Below are positions 26,801-34,343 of a stretch of DNA of 64,000 bases, piece after piece; the first letter of the stretch is position 1; each line of letters starts with the position of its first letter. Below the pieces are notes generated by a model that was not told the origin of the DNA, made no database searches, and saw only the letters and a list, made by a program, of their open reading frames with translations. This stretch comes from Granulicella arctica (GTDB taxonomy: Bacteria > Acidobacteriota > Terriglobia > Terriglobales > Acidobacteriaceae). The translations under genes were made by a program, and so were the position numbers. The stretch spans positions 4,154,001 through 4,218,000 of the forward strand of contig NZ_JAGTUT010000001.1 in assembly GCF_025685605.1 (NCBI RefSeq), written 5' to 3'.

Positions 26801-27283
26801 CTAGCACTTCTGCACCTGAGCGGCACGGGTGCCGAGGCCGTCTTTGACGGTTTTGTTCCAGGATGCCTCTATGTTTTTCTTGGTTTCCTCGAGCATCGAT
26901 TGAGGTTCAAGGTTGCGGTAGCTATCGGTTTCGCCTGCGACTACCTTTGTCATCGTCGCGATCATGAGGGCTGGATCGAACTGCGGTCTCGGGAATGCCA
27001 GCTCTGCATCATTGAAAAGCCTTTCAAACGGCTCGTCTTCCCAGCTTTCCCACGTCTGGAAACCGCGATCGTTGAATCCGGTTAGCAATAGCCCTGGATT
27101 GATGGTCGCCACCTCGATCCCGAACTCCTGCAGTTCCATGCTCATCGTTTCTGCGATGGCCTCAATGGCGTGCTTGGAAGCTGCGTAGATGCCAGCGAAG
27201 GGATTGACGTTTAAACCTTCCCGGGAGGAGACCCAGTTTCACCCAACATGTCCAATGACGTTCACAGGTGTCGAGCACTCTGA
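26801..27283 (-). pseudogene. short-chain dehydrogenase remnant
   Basis: On the reverse strand the frame reads STPVNVIGHVG, a stop, then NWVSSREGLNVNPFAGIYAA and SKHAIEAIAE, and runs on to 26801 as an ordinary SDR C-terminus (SMELQEFGIEVATINPG). The catalytic Tyr-x-x-x-Lys (YAASK) and the Ser of VSS are kept. The nucleotide-binding N-terminus, the central helix and an in-frame codon are gone. It lies downstream of the DJ-1-type gene on the same strand and was probably part of its operon. Confidence 0.7.
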
Positions 27284-27308
27284 TCCCATTTACGGAGCGA
27301 CGGTCGGT

Positions 27309-27986
27309 TCAGGCAAGCTTCTTGAGAAGCAGCTCAGCAGCCGCAGCCGAAGACTTCGGGTTCTGGCCGGTGATTAGAAGTCCATCCACGACTACGTGTT
27401 CGGCCATGTCCTCACCTTTCGAATAGAAGCCACCCAACTTCTTGAGTTCGTCTTCGAGCAAGAACGGGACGACGTCAGTGAGTTCCATCACAGCTTCTTC
27501 TGTGTTGGCGAAGCCGGTAATGTTCCGTCCGGAGACTAGTGGCGCTCCGGACGCCGTCTTCACATGACGGAGCGCGGCAGGCGCGTGACATACAAGGGCA
27601 ATAGGCTTTTCCGCTGCAAGAAAGGATTCAATGAGGATCTTCGAATGCCTGTCTTCCGCGAGGTCCCACATCGGTCCATGCCCGCCCGGGTAAAAGACCG
27701 TATCGAAATCTGACTGAGAAACGCTATCTAACCGTTCCGTGGCTGCGAACTGGTCTTTGGCTGCAGCGTCAATCTTGAAGCGGAGCGTGGCTATCGTTTG
27801 ACATTTCATTTCATCGCTCCTTGGGTCGATCGGGGGCTGACCGCCCTTTGGTGAGGCGAGAACGATTTCTGCACCCGCATCCTTGAATGTGTAGTACGGA
27901 GAAGCGAACTCCTCGAGCCATAGGCCCGTCTTTTTGCCGGTATTCCCTAGTTCGTCGTGCGAGGTAAGCACCATCAGAATCTTCAT
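27309..27986 (-). CDS. DJ-1/PfpI-superfamily protein (Hsp31/glyoxalase III-like)
   Basis: A 225-residue protein with the nucleophile elbow ALVCHAPAAL (Cys133, His134), the glycine-rich loop YPGGHGPMWDL and an early Glu pair (LWLEEFASPYY, 25-26) that can complete the site. This matches the large type I DJ-1 branch with Hsp31-like glyoxalases (methylglyoxal to lactate) and protein-repair enzymes. The start at 27986 has AAGGAG upstream. It is divergent from an AraC regulator with repeats between, so it is a likely target of that regulator. Confidence 0.85.
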   Translation of the reverse strand: MKILMVLTSHDELGNTGKKTGLWLEEFASPYYTFKDAGAEIVLASPKGGQPPIDPRSDEMKCQTIATLRFKIDAAAKDQFAATERLDSVSQSDFDTVFYPGGHGPMWDLAEDRHSKILIESFLAAEKPIALVCHAPAALRHVKTASGAPLVSGRNITGFANTEEAVMELTDVVPFLLEDELKKLGGFYSKGEDMAEHVVVDGLLITGQNPKSSAAAAELLLKKLA

Positions 27987-28035
27987 TGATAATCTCCTTG
28001 AGACAAAGCCTAGATCTTAGGCGGGTCGATTGTGA

Positions 28036-28071
28036 ATGCCTAAGGCTGCCGAAGAAATGCCTAATCCTGCC
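28036..28071 (-). promoter_or_regulatory. 21-bp-spaced direct repeat, candidate AraC operator
   Basis: ATGCCTAAGGCTGCC (28036-28050) and ATGCCTAATCCTGCC (28057-28071) match at 13 of 15 bases and start 21 bases apart, two turns of the helix on the same face. This is the classic layout of AraC-family sites. It lies 50-85 bases upstream of the DJ-1 start, where an activator would sit, and ahead of the regulator's own gene. Confidence 0.55.
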
Positions 28072-28072
28072 T

Positions 28073-28088
28073 TGTACAATTTTGTACA
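28073..28088 (+). promoter_or_regulatory. pair of TGTACA palindromes one helical turn apart
   Basis: TGTACA occurs at 28073-28078 and again at 28083-28088, ten bases apart, directly in front of the ATG at 28090. It may be an autoregulatory site or simply a chance repeat. Confidence 0.3.
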
Positions 28089-28089
28089 T

Positions 28090-29034
28090 ATGCCAAGCCG
28101 CGCAGATCAGAGCATGTCGTACCTGGCAGAGTTGACCTCACTAGTGGATCGATACACCGACACCAAACGGGAGGATAGGCTTTATGCGACTGCAATCGAT
28201 GGTGTGTCGACCCTGCGCTCGGACCGGCTTACACAGTCAGCCCAATGCATGATCAAGCCTGCTTTGTGCATCACTGTGCAAGGGGAAAAGGCAGCCAAGT
28301 TCGGTTCTAATATGTACGAGTACGGGGCAGGATATGGGCTCGTTGTGACCGCTGAGATGCCCGAGCGGGGTACCGTTTGCGCTGCAAGCAAAGAAAAGCC
28401 TTACCTTGGGCTCGTGTTTGAGCTAAATCTCCAGACACTGCAGGAATTAGTCGAAGGTAGGTCCGCTGAGGCGAGAACGTACGCGAGGCGAAAAGGCACA
28501 GGACCTTTCACCCTCGAACTGAACGTTCAACTGCTCGATTGTGTCCTACGCACGGTGCGGCTGTTCGACATGCCAGATGCTATTCCCGTTCTGTACCCCG
28601 GCATCATGCGTGAGATTTGTTTCTGGCTCCTGAAGGGCCCGGGTGGAGATCAGCTTAAGCGCATCATCGTCATGGCGAACGGTCAAGACCGCAGAGTCAT
28701 GCTGGCGGTCCAACACCTTCGTAGTCGCTTTCGCGAGCCCGTCCATGCTGAGGAGTTGGCCAGAGCAGCTCATATGAGTCCCACAACATTTCATAGACAG
28801 TTCAGGATGATTACGTCGATGGCTCCATTGCAATATCAGAAGCAGTTGCGCCTTTTTGAAGCGCGGCGTCTGATGATCTCGGACCACGCAACAGTCGAAA
28901 GCGCTGCCTTAGAGGTGGGCTACGCGAGCGTTTCTCAGTTCAGCCGAGAGTATGTACGTACGTTTGGCAGCCCACCGCGCCGTGAAGTCTCCGCTTGGAG
29001 AACTTCTTCGTCGACTGGGCAAGCGCACCAATAG
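28090..29034 (+). CDS. AraC-family transcriptional regulator
   Basis: About 314 residues. The N-terminal AraC_N (cupin-like) effector domain spans about 10-170 (MIKPALCITVQGEKAA, YGLVVTAEMPERGTV). The C-terminal pair of helix-turn-helix motifs follows (HAEELARAAHMSPTTFHRQF; ESAALEVGYASVSQFSREYVRTFGSPPR). Regulators with AraC_N often stand next to SDR or reductase genes and activate them on aldehyde or xenobiotic stress. Starts at 28090 or 28114 are possible; the open frame from 28036 would run through the direct-repeat operator and is less likely. Confidence 0.85.
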   Translation: MPSRADQSMSYLAELTSLVDRYTDTKREDRLYATAIDGVSTLRSDRLTQSAQCMIKPALCITVQGEKAAKFGSNMYEYGAGYGLVVTAEMPERGTVCAASKEKPYLGLVFELNLQTLQELVEGRSAEARTYARRKGTGPFTLELNVQLLDCVLRTVRLFDMPDAIPVLYPGIMREICFWLLKGPGGDQLKRIIVMANGQDRRVMLAVQHLRSRFREPVHAEELARAAHMSPTTFHRQFRMITSMAPLQYQKQLRLFEARRLMISDHATVESAALEVGYASVSQFSREYVRTFGSPPRREVSAWRTSSSTGQAHQ

Positions 29035-29104
29035 CATGGAATCCATTTTTTATCGTAAGTCCTTTACTTTGTGATATATACGATACTAGCAAGCAGCCGG
29101 CAAG

Positions 29105-29134
29105 AGAAAAGCGCCAGGAGTGATCCCGGCGCTT
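29105..29134 (-). terminator. intrinsic terminator of the HU operon
   Basis: AAGCGCC (29109-29115) pairs with GGCGCTT (29128-29134) around a 12-base loop. Read on the reverse strand the stem is followed by TTTTCTCTTG, giving the expected stem plus T-rich tail, 16 bases after the HU gene ends. Confidence 0.7.
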
Positions 29135-29149
29135 CCGTGTTCAGGCCGG

Positions 29150-29560
29150 TTACTTCTTAGGTGGCACGACCGCGTCTTTGGCAGCTTTGGAAAGGCGGAA
29201 CTTCACGGTCGTCTTGGCGGCGATCTTGATCGATTCGCCCGTAGCCGGATTGCGGCCCATGCGGGCTGCACGCTGCGCCTTCAAGAGCTTGCCCAGACCA
29301 GGAATTGTAAATTCTCCAACGGTCCTGGTCTGCGTGGTTGCCGTCTCGATCAGCAGGTCGAAGAAGCCGGTCACCTGCTTCGGGGACACTTCCATCTGTT
29401 CTGCCATCTGCCGGATCAGTTGCGTCCTGGTCATCTTCGCAACCGGTGAGGTTTGTGCCGCAGCTTTCTTAACCGCAGCTTTCTTAGCCGGGGCTACGAG
29501 CTTCGTTTTGGCTATCTTCTTCGCTATAGCCTTTTTTGCTGCACTCTTCTTCGTTGCCAC
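29150..29560 (-). CDS. HU-family nucleoid protein with histone-H1-like Lys/Ala tail
   Basis: A 136-residue protein. The first 40 residues are almost only Lys and Ala with a few Thr, Ile and Val (KKAIAKKIAKTKLVAPAKK), like the tails of histone H1 or AlgP. Residues 42-130 form an HU/IHF fold (MTRTQLIRQMAEQMEVSPKQVTGFFDLL; GEFTIPGLGKL; AARMGRNPATGESIKI), including the DNA-intercalating RNPATG arm. It binds and compacts DNA. It is the second gene of a two-gene operon (10 bases after the AT-hook-like gene) closed by a terminator. Confidence 0.88.
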   Translation of the reverse strand: MATKKSAAKKAIAKKIAKTKLVAPAKKAAVKKAAAQTSPVAKMTRTQLIRQMAEQMEVSPKQVTGFFDLLIETATTQTRTVGEFTIPGLGKLLKAQRAARMGRNPATGESIKIAAKTTVKFRLSKAAKDAVVPPKK

Positions 29561-29570
29561 TGGATCTCCT

Positions 29571-29822
29571 TTAGGCTTCGACTGCGCTTGTTTTCGGGCG
29601 ACCGCGCTTCTTGGCGGCTACCTTTTTGCTGGCCGATACGGGTTCGACAGCTTTCTTCGCTGCGCGCTTTCGAACCGTCTTCTGCGCAGGCTCTTCTGTC
29701 TCAAGTTGCTCTTCGCTCTGGATGGTCGTGCGGACCTGATCGCGAAGCTGTTGGAGCCGATCGATCTCGGCCTCGATTTGCTTGATGTACTCATTGGATT
29801 GTTGGGTAAACATGGTTGCCAT
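29571..29822 (-). CDS. small coiled-coil protein with Lys-rich AT-hook-like tail
   Basis: Eighty-three residues. The first half is a predicted coiled coil (YIKQIEAEIDRLQQLRDQV). The second half is basic and ends with KKVAAKKRGRPKTSAVEA, where KRGRP is the core of an AT-hook that binds the minor groove of A/T-rich DNA. It shares the basic character of its operon partner HU. I know no named family; a chromatin-associated role is inferred from the tail and the operon. Confidence 0.7.
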   Translation of the reverse strand: MATMFTQQSNEYIKQIEAEIDRLQQLRDQVRTTIQSEEQLETEEPAQKTVRKRAAKKAVEPVSASKKVAAKKRGRPKTSAVEA

Positions 29823-30288
29823 GCTTCAAGCATAACCAAAGTGTGTGAGTCGATAAGGAAGGGTGGAAAATCCTTCAATCCAAGGTGAACATCGTTAGCT
29901 CATGGTGTAGTAACAAAACCACATCTTGGCTTCACACAATAATGTCGCAAGAGTTTCCGAGATACGGCCAAGCGATAGATCTCGTGTAACGTTGGAAAGG
30001 GCCAATCTCAAGCAGCCCATAGTGCTTGTGCGAAGCGCCAGCTCTCTCATCGAGTGCCCTGAGAACCGGAGTTGTTGTGGGTGACTGTCAAAATCGGGGT
30101 GAGTATTGGGCTCGCCACTGCACCGTTTATCCGTTTAGCAGCATGGACTTTCATGTCCGAAACATTAGGGCTGCTGTACGCTGTTCTGTTCTGTTCTGAA
30201 CCTGATATTGTCCTTGTGCCCAGCCTGTGATGCAACGGTCCATCGCACGAAGGCAGTTCTCTTCGCGATGCCTCCGCTTCTCCTAAAG
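29823..30288 (+). other. intergenic stretch without a supported gene
   Basis: It holds the promoter region of the HU operon on its left. Toward the right is three tandem TGTTC units (about 30182-30198), next to the broken end of the group II intron. No coding frame is convincing. Confidence 0.4.
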
Positions 30289-30963
30289 CTATGCGGGAGC
30301 AGCACCATGGTTGACCGCATCGAAAAACCCGGCGATGTCGGCGTCCACGATCCAGTTCACCTTCGTACTGGTAATCCCAACCGCCAACGCGTCCAGCGCA
30401 TCGTGCTGGCCGCGTCCAGGCCGGAACCCATACGAAAAGCCCAGAAAGTCTTCCTCGTAGATCGCATCGAGCACTTGCGCCACTGCCCGTTGAACGATCT
30501 TGTCTTCCAGTACGGCGATGCCCAAAGGACGCTGCCGGCCATCGGGTTTAGGTATATATCGTGGCCTAGAAGGGAGTGCTCGGTACGTGCCTTGATGCAC
30601 TTGCACGTGCAATCTCCTAAGGTTGATTTGAAGGTCCTGCTTATAGCTCTGCCATGTCGTCCCGTCCACTCCGGGAGCTGCTGCCCGCTTGAGGCTGGAA
30701 AACGCTTCCGTCAGTCGATCAACCGTCACATAGTGGAGCAAAGCGGTGAACCGTTCCTTCTTCCTTTGCTGCGATGCTTCTCGTACACGGTCAAGCCCCT
30801 CGGACATGCTTTCCCGGCTCTGAGTCTGGCGCATGTGTTGCTCGCCCATGTTCCCCTTGGCCCCTTCCCTTCGCTCCACTGACTCCGCCTCCGGTTGTCC
30901 GGTCTTGTTCGCCAGCTTCATCGCTACTATGGAAGGGTCTGACTTCTCCCGCCCGTGCATCAT
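30289..30963 (-). pseudogene. group II intron reverse transcriptase/maturase, N-terminal fragment
   Basis: At most 224 residues: RT blocks 0-3 are present (LTEAFSSLKRAAAPGVDGTTW; RALPSRPRYIPKPDGRQRPLGI; YEEDFLGFSYGFRPGRGQHDALDAL; VNWIVDADIAGFFDAVNH). The frame ends four residues later, so the YxDD active site, the thumb and the maturase and endonuclease domains are lost. Full proteins of this class have about 420-600 residues. Confidence 0.85.
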
Positions 30964-31325
30964 CGGCTTCGACTCCTCGTCTTCTCGATGCGGACCGTTC
31001 TGAAATAACCGGAACGGTCAGGCTGGAGATCTCCCGGTTCCCGAACAAAGAGCGTCTCTGCATGCCAGGGTCTAAGACCACGCAGGGCCAGACAGGCACT
31101 CGCAATAACGTGCTCATCCGTATTGCCTTCCGCCACGCTAACGGCGTCGGCACCCTGAACTGATGTATCGCTTTCGCGGCTTAATGGCTGGCCTACAGTC
31201 TCCCCTGTCAACGCTTCGCCCTGCACCTCGCGGTGCACAACGCATGACTCGGGGTCAGTGTGGTTTGCTATTCCTTCACTGCACAGGACTTCCACCTGCT
31301 ACTCCTTGCCGATCTCCCGGCGCAC
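30289..31325 (-). mobile_element. truncated group II intron
   Basis: On the reverse strand the element starts at 31325 with GTGCGCC, the group II 5' boundary consensus. It continues through about 360 bases of ribozyme-type sequence, whose conceptual translation (SCVVHREVQGEALTG and similar) is typical of the DNA before the intron ORF. The maturase gene follows but breaks off at about 30289, before the catalytic YxDD. The 3' ribozyme domains V and VI are not recognisable. The element should be immobile. It lies antisense within an IS6-type transposase gene. Confidence 0.7.
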
Positions 31326-31922
31326 TAGCGTACGATTTTTGACGTTTGGTGTAGGGACCCCTACCAGCGCTATGGCTCGACGTCCTGGCGTGTCGATGAG
31401 ACTTACATCAAGGTAGGCGGCAAGTGGAAGTACCTCTTTCGCGCTGTGGATAAACATGGCGTGCTGATCGACTTCATGCTGCTGGACAGGCGGAATACCC
31501 TTGCAGCTCATCGTTTTCTGAGCAAAGCAGCTACCACGATGCGGGACTGGCCACCGACTTCCATCACGACGGACAAGTGCCCTTCGTATCCTGAAGCCAT
31601 CGCTCAACTCAAGCGAGACGAACTCTTAGCGGAAGACACAAGGCACCGAACTTTAAAGTACCTGAATAACATCATCCAAGCAGACCATGGCGCCCTCAAG
31701 CAGCTGATCAAGCCAACCCCGAGGCTTCCAGACGATGAAGACTGCTGCCGCCACCATCAAGGGCTCGAGATCATGCGGATGATTCGGCGCGGGCACTGCC
31801 TCACCTGCAAGGGAGGCGTGCAGAACGAAGTGCGCTTCGTCAACTCGCTGTTCGGTATTGCCGCATAACGCCAGAGAGCAAAGCCAACATACTTCGTCTC
31901 AGCCCGTTAATGCAACAGAGCC
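31326..31922 (+). mobile_element. right part of an IS6-family insertion sequence
   Basis: It contains the transposase fragment described next. It ends with TTAATGCAACAGAGCC (31907-31922), whose complement GGCTCTGTTGCATTAA resembles the GG-x-x-CTGTTGCAAA terminal repeats of the IS6/IS26 family. The left end is missing: the group II intron adjoins at 31325 and the matching left repeat was not found within the window. Confidence 0.65.
31329..31868 (+). pseudogene. IS6-family transposase, N-terminally truncated
   Basis: About 180 residues with the whole DDE core: Asp in SWRVDETYIKVGGKWKYLF, Asp in TSITTDKCPSYPEA, and Glu in QGLEIMRMIRRG. KYLNNIIQADHGALK is typical of the family. The N-terminal helix-turn-helix (about 60-70 residues) is absent because the frame begins at the group II intron boundary. 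The catalytic triad is intact but the protein should not be made in full. Confidence 0.8.
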
Positions 31923-32018
31923 GTTAGGCCTGTCTACGACGATCTGCGCCGATACAGGAACGGCTACCGCGGCACAAAGCAGGGCATAATACAGGTGAAC
32001 ACAGCGCGTGAGAGACAT
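31923..32018 (-). pseudogene. 5' end of an exported-protein gene cut by the IS6 element
   Basis: ATG at 32018 opens a frame with a good signal peptide (MSLTRCVHLYYALLCAAV, cleavage near PVSAQ). Six residues later it runs across the IS terminal repeat and stops within it at 31899. The rest of the gene is not on the other side of the element, so it was lost with the left IS end. Too little remains to name a function; an earlier ATG at 32090 is also possible. Confidence 0.5.
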
Positions 32019-32099
32019 ACCGGCAATGTAACTGATACCACAGATGAGAAGCAATTTGCTCCGCGCTTCTTCTGTCTGCATTCGATACATTCAGCCAGG

Positions 32100-33686
32100 A
32101 AACCCACTATAAGACACCTACCTAGAACTATGCCAACCAATTAAAGGCAAGTTCGAGGTGAATGGTTAGCGGTTCGATGCGCGGCCACTTGCCTTGTGGA
32201 TCACACAGCGCCACTCGCTCCCAATATTGAGACGGCAATCGAAAGGTCTGCCGCTCACTGAAGCGTCTACACTAACTGTTGTTGCGGCTCCACCCGGCTG
32301 CAATTTTGAGCGCGGTGATCTGTGCTCCAGCTATCAGTGCATCTCCGAACCTGGATCTGTACCCATGTTGCTCTCAAACTCTCCAGTCGTACTGCAGGCG
32401 CAATGCGGCCGGCGCAGCTGGCAACGCAATAAAGAGCTTCGCTTTCAAGGCGAACCCGGACCATCCCTCAAGGGGGCTTACCTGTTGCCGGTCGAACATT
32501 CAATCGGCAAAGCGTTTCGCAATAAGAACCAGCAATCGATCTCTTTCCCGTAGAGCTACGGGCATGCATTTGAGCGGAGTGCTGTGGCACGCGCTGCGTG
32601 CGCTGTACGGGCAGGAAGAGCCTGCGACTATATGCCCTCTGCAAGGCGATCTCAGATTATGTGGGGCGTCACGGAGTACGATGCTCCCCTGAACAAGTGA
32701 TCATTACCTCTGGTGCACAACATGGGCTTGATCTTGTTTCCCGCTTCCTGCTGGACCCCGGTGATGAGGTCTGGATGGAAGACCCTGGGCGCCCTGGCGC
32801 ACGTCAGGCCTCCCGTGCTGCTGGTGCGGCGCCTGTTATAGTTTCGATCGACGCTGAAGGCTCCCAGTTTAGAGCGCACTATGCTTGCGTATATGCGTGT
32901 CGGAACCGATGAGTGCGAGTGTAAAAGCGAGTTGCCTGTTTATCGTGCACTCTAACGCTTGGTGGAGAGATCTTCTTCCTTCCCGCCTGCGCAGCCGGTA
33001 AGATTCGTCCTAACTTTGCAAAGGTCGACTGTATGTTGAAGAACATTCGGCCGTGTGATCACTCGTGTACTATAGACGGCGTCCTCGAGCAAGCATTGCG
33101 CCATGCCGGGCGAGTTCGTCGTGATAGATCGCGCGCCCGGCACATAGCTTGCGAGCTGATCCCGCTTAGAAACGATATGCCTATCTCCGTGGTGAACGGC
33201 GTGAGGCCTAATTCGGGCCTTGTCTGTGCATTTTGTGCCGATCAAGCCCGATGAATAACTGCCGTCGGGCCACACCCAGTCCAGCAAGTGCCGGCGGCCG
33301 GCCTCGAAGTCCTGCTAGTCGGCGGATGGAACTCTGGGCCGAATGGTAATGGCTTGTAAAACCAGACGAATCTACTTGGATGACGCGCTATGGGAGATCC
33401 ACTGTTTCCCACGTACCAAACCGTTGTTACGGCCGTAGTTATAAGATACTAAGGCGTTTCTTGAAATTGCAATTGAAGCTCATGATCGAACAATCGGCCT
33501 GATGTTTGCCTTAGGACCCCGGATTTCCTATAGAGTCTACCTTCCTTCGCTTGCAGCCGGGATGTGCTGCAAGCACTGTTGTTGCGGACGTTCTACTCGA
33601 TCCCTGACCGTGCGAAAAGATGGTCTTAGGGGCCTGGTAAATCAACTGAGGTGATCCTTTGATCGTCGCAGGTAAATACCACACTG
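32100..33686 (+). other. gene-poor, decayed stretch
   Basis: About 1.6 kb without an intact gene. Apart from the MocR-type remnant at 32600-32910 I see only short frames in all phases with mixed composition. It begins at the IS6 scar and ends at the response regulator gene, so it probably marks the edge between the mobile-element graveyard and the glycan locus. Confidence 0.55.
32600..32910 (+). pseudogene. MocR/PdxR-type (GntR-aminotransferase) regulator remnant
   Basis: One frame encodes LYALCKAISDYVGRHGVRCS, then PEQVIITSGAQHGLDLVSRFL and DPGDEVWMEDPGRPGARQAS, ending near VIVSIDAEG. This is the start of the class I aminotransferase domain as found in MocR-type regulators. The upstream GntR helix-turn-helix and the rest of the PLP domain, including the Lys, are absent or unreadable. 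It is a clear remnant. Confidence 0.65.
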
Positions 33687-34328
33687 TCAGAGATCCAAAA
33701 AACCGCGGCGTACAGCGATGGCTACGGAATGCGCTCGATCGCTCGCACTCAGCTTATCCATAATGTGACGTAGATGTGCTTTTACGGTCTGTTCGCTGAT
33801 GAAAAGTAGCTTGCCTATCTCACAGTTACTGTTCCCAGCTGCGACACATTTCAAGATCTGCGCTTCACGCAAGGTAAGCTGTTGGTCAGCCATATGCGTC
33901 GCAAGCTGGACGGCAACAGAAGGTGGGATTATCTTACGGCCTGCGTGTACTTCACGAATGGCATCAAGCATTTCATTGGGCTGCATTGTTTTCAAGACGT
34001 AGCCGCGGGCTCCAGCGGTCAGTGATCTGGTAATGCTTGCATCACCTTCCGACGTAGAAAGCATGAGCACCCGCGCACTCGGATGAGAAGCGCGTATGGC
34101 GATCAGTGCTTCAATACCGGAGAGGTCAGGCAAACGAACATCCATTAACGTGACACTGGGCCGATGGATCTCGTATGTGGCAATTCCCTCACGAGCGGAA
34201 GAGGCTTGGGCAATGAGCCGCATATCGTTCTGCGTATGCAGAATCGCCGCGAGTCCTTCCCGGAAAGCCGGGTGATCGTCGATGCTGAGAATAGTTATTA
34301 CCCGGCCCTCTTCGCTCACTGATGACAT
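33687..34328 (-). CDS. NarL/FixJ-family response regulator
   Basis: A 213-residue protein with a receiver domain (IDDHPAFREG; phospho-acceptor Asp in VTLMDVRLPDLSG; KTMQPNEML) and a LuxR-type helix-turn-helix (LTLREAQILKCVAAGNSNCEIGKLLFISEQTVKAHL). It lies 15 bases after the propeller sensor kinase on the same strand, with GGGAG before its ATG, so they form a pair. Expected targets are the divergent TonB receptor and glycosidase genes. Confidence 0.9.
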   Translation of the reverse strand: MSSVSEEGRVITILSIDDHPAFREGLAAILHTQNDMRLIAQASSAREGIATYEIHRPSVTLMDVRLPDLSGIEALIAIRASHPSARVLMLSTSEGDASITRSLTAGARGYVLKTMQPNEMLDAIREVHAGRKIIPPSVAVQLATHMADQQLTLREAQILKCVAAGNSNCEIGKLLFISEQTVKAHLRHIMDKLSASDRAHSVAIAVRRGFLDL

Positions 34329-34343
34329 ATGTCTCTACTCCCT

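Noticed and set aside
30182..30198. Tandem TGTTC units as a functional repeat
   Set aside because: Only three short units; likely chance or slippage next to a broken element.
30208..30882. A 224-codon forward frame across the group II intron
   Set aside because: It is antisense to the reverse transcriptase, whose RT motifs are clear.
30960..31295. A 111-codon reverse frame upstream of the maturase
   Set aside because: Its text matches what group II ribozyme sequence usually yields when translated; it is treated as intron RNA, not a gene.
32952..33287. A 111-codon reverse frame in the gene-poor stretch
   Set aside because: Composition is mixed and I see no known motif or ribosome binding site.
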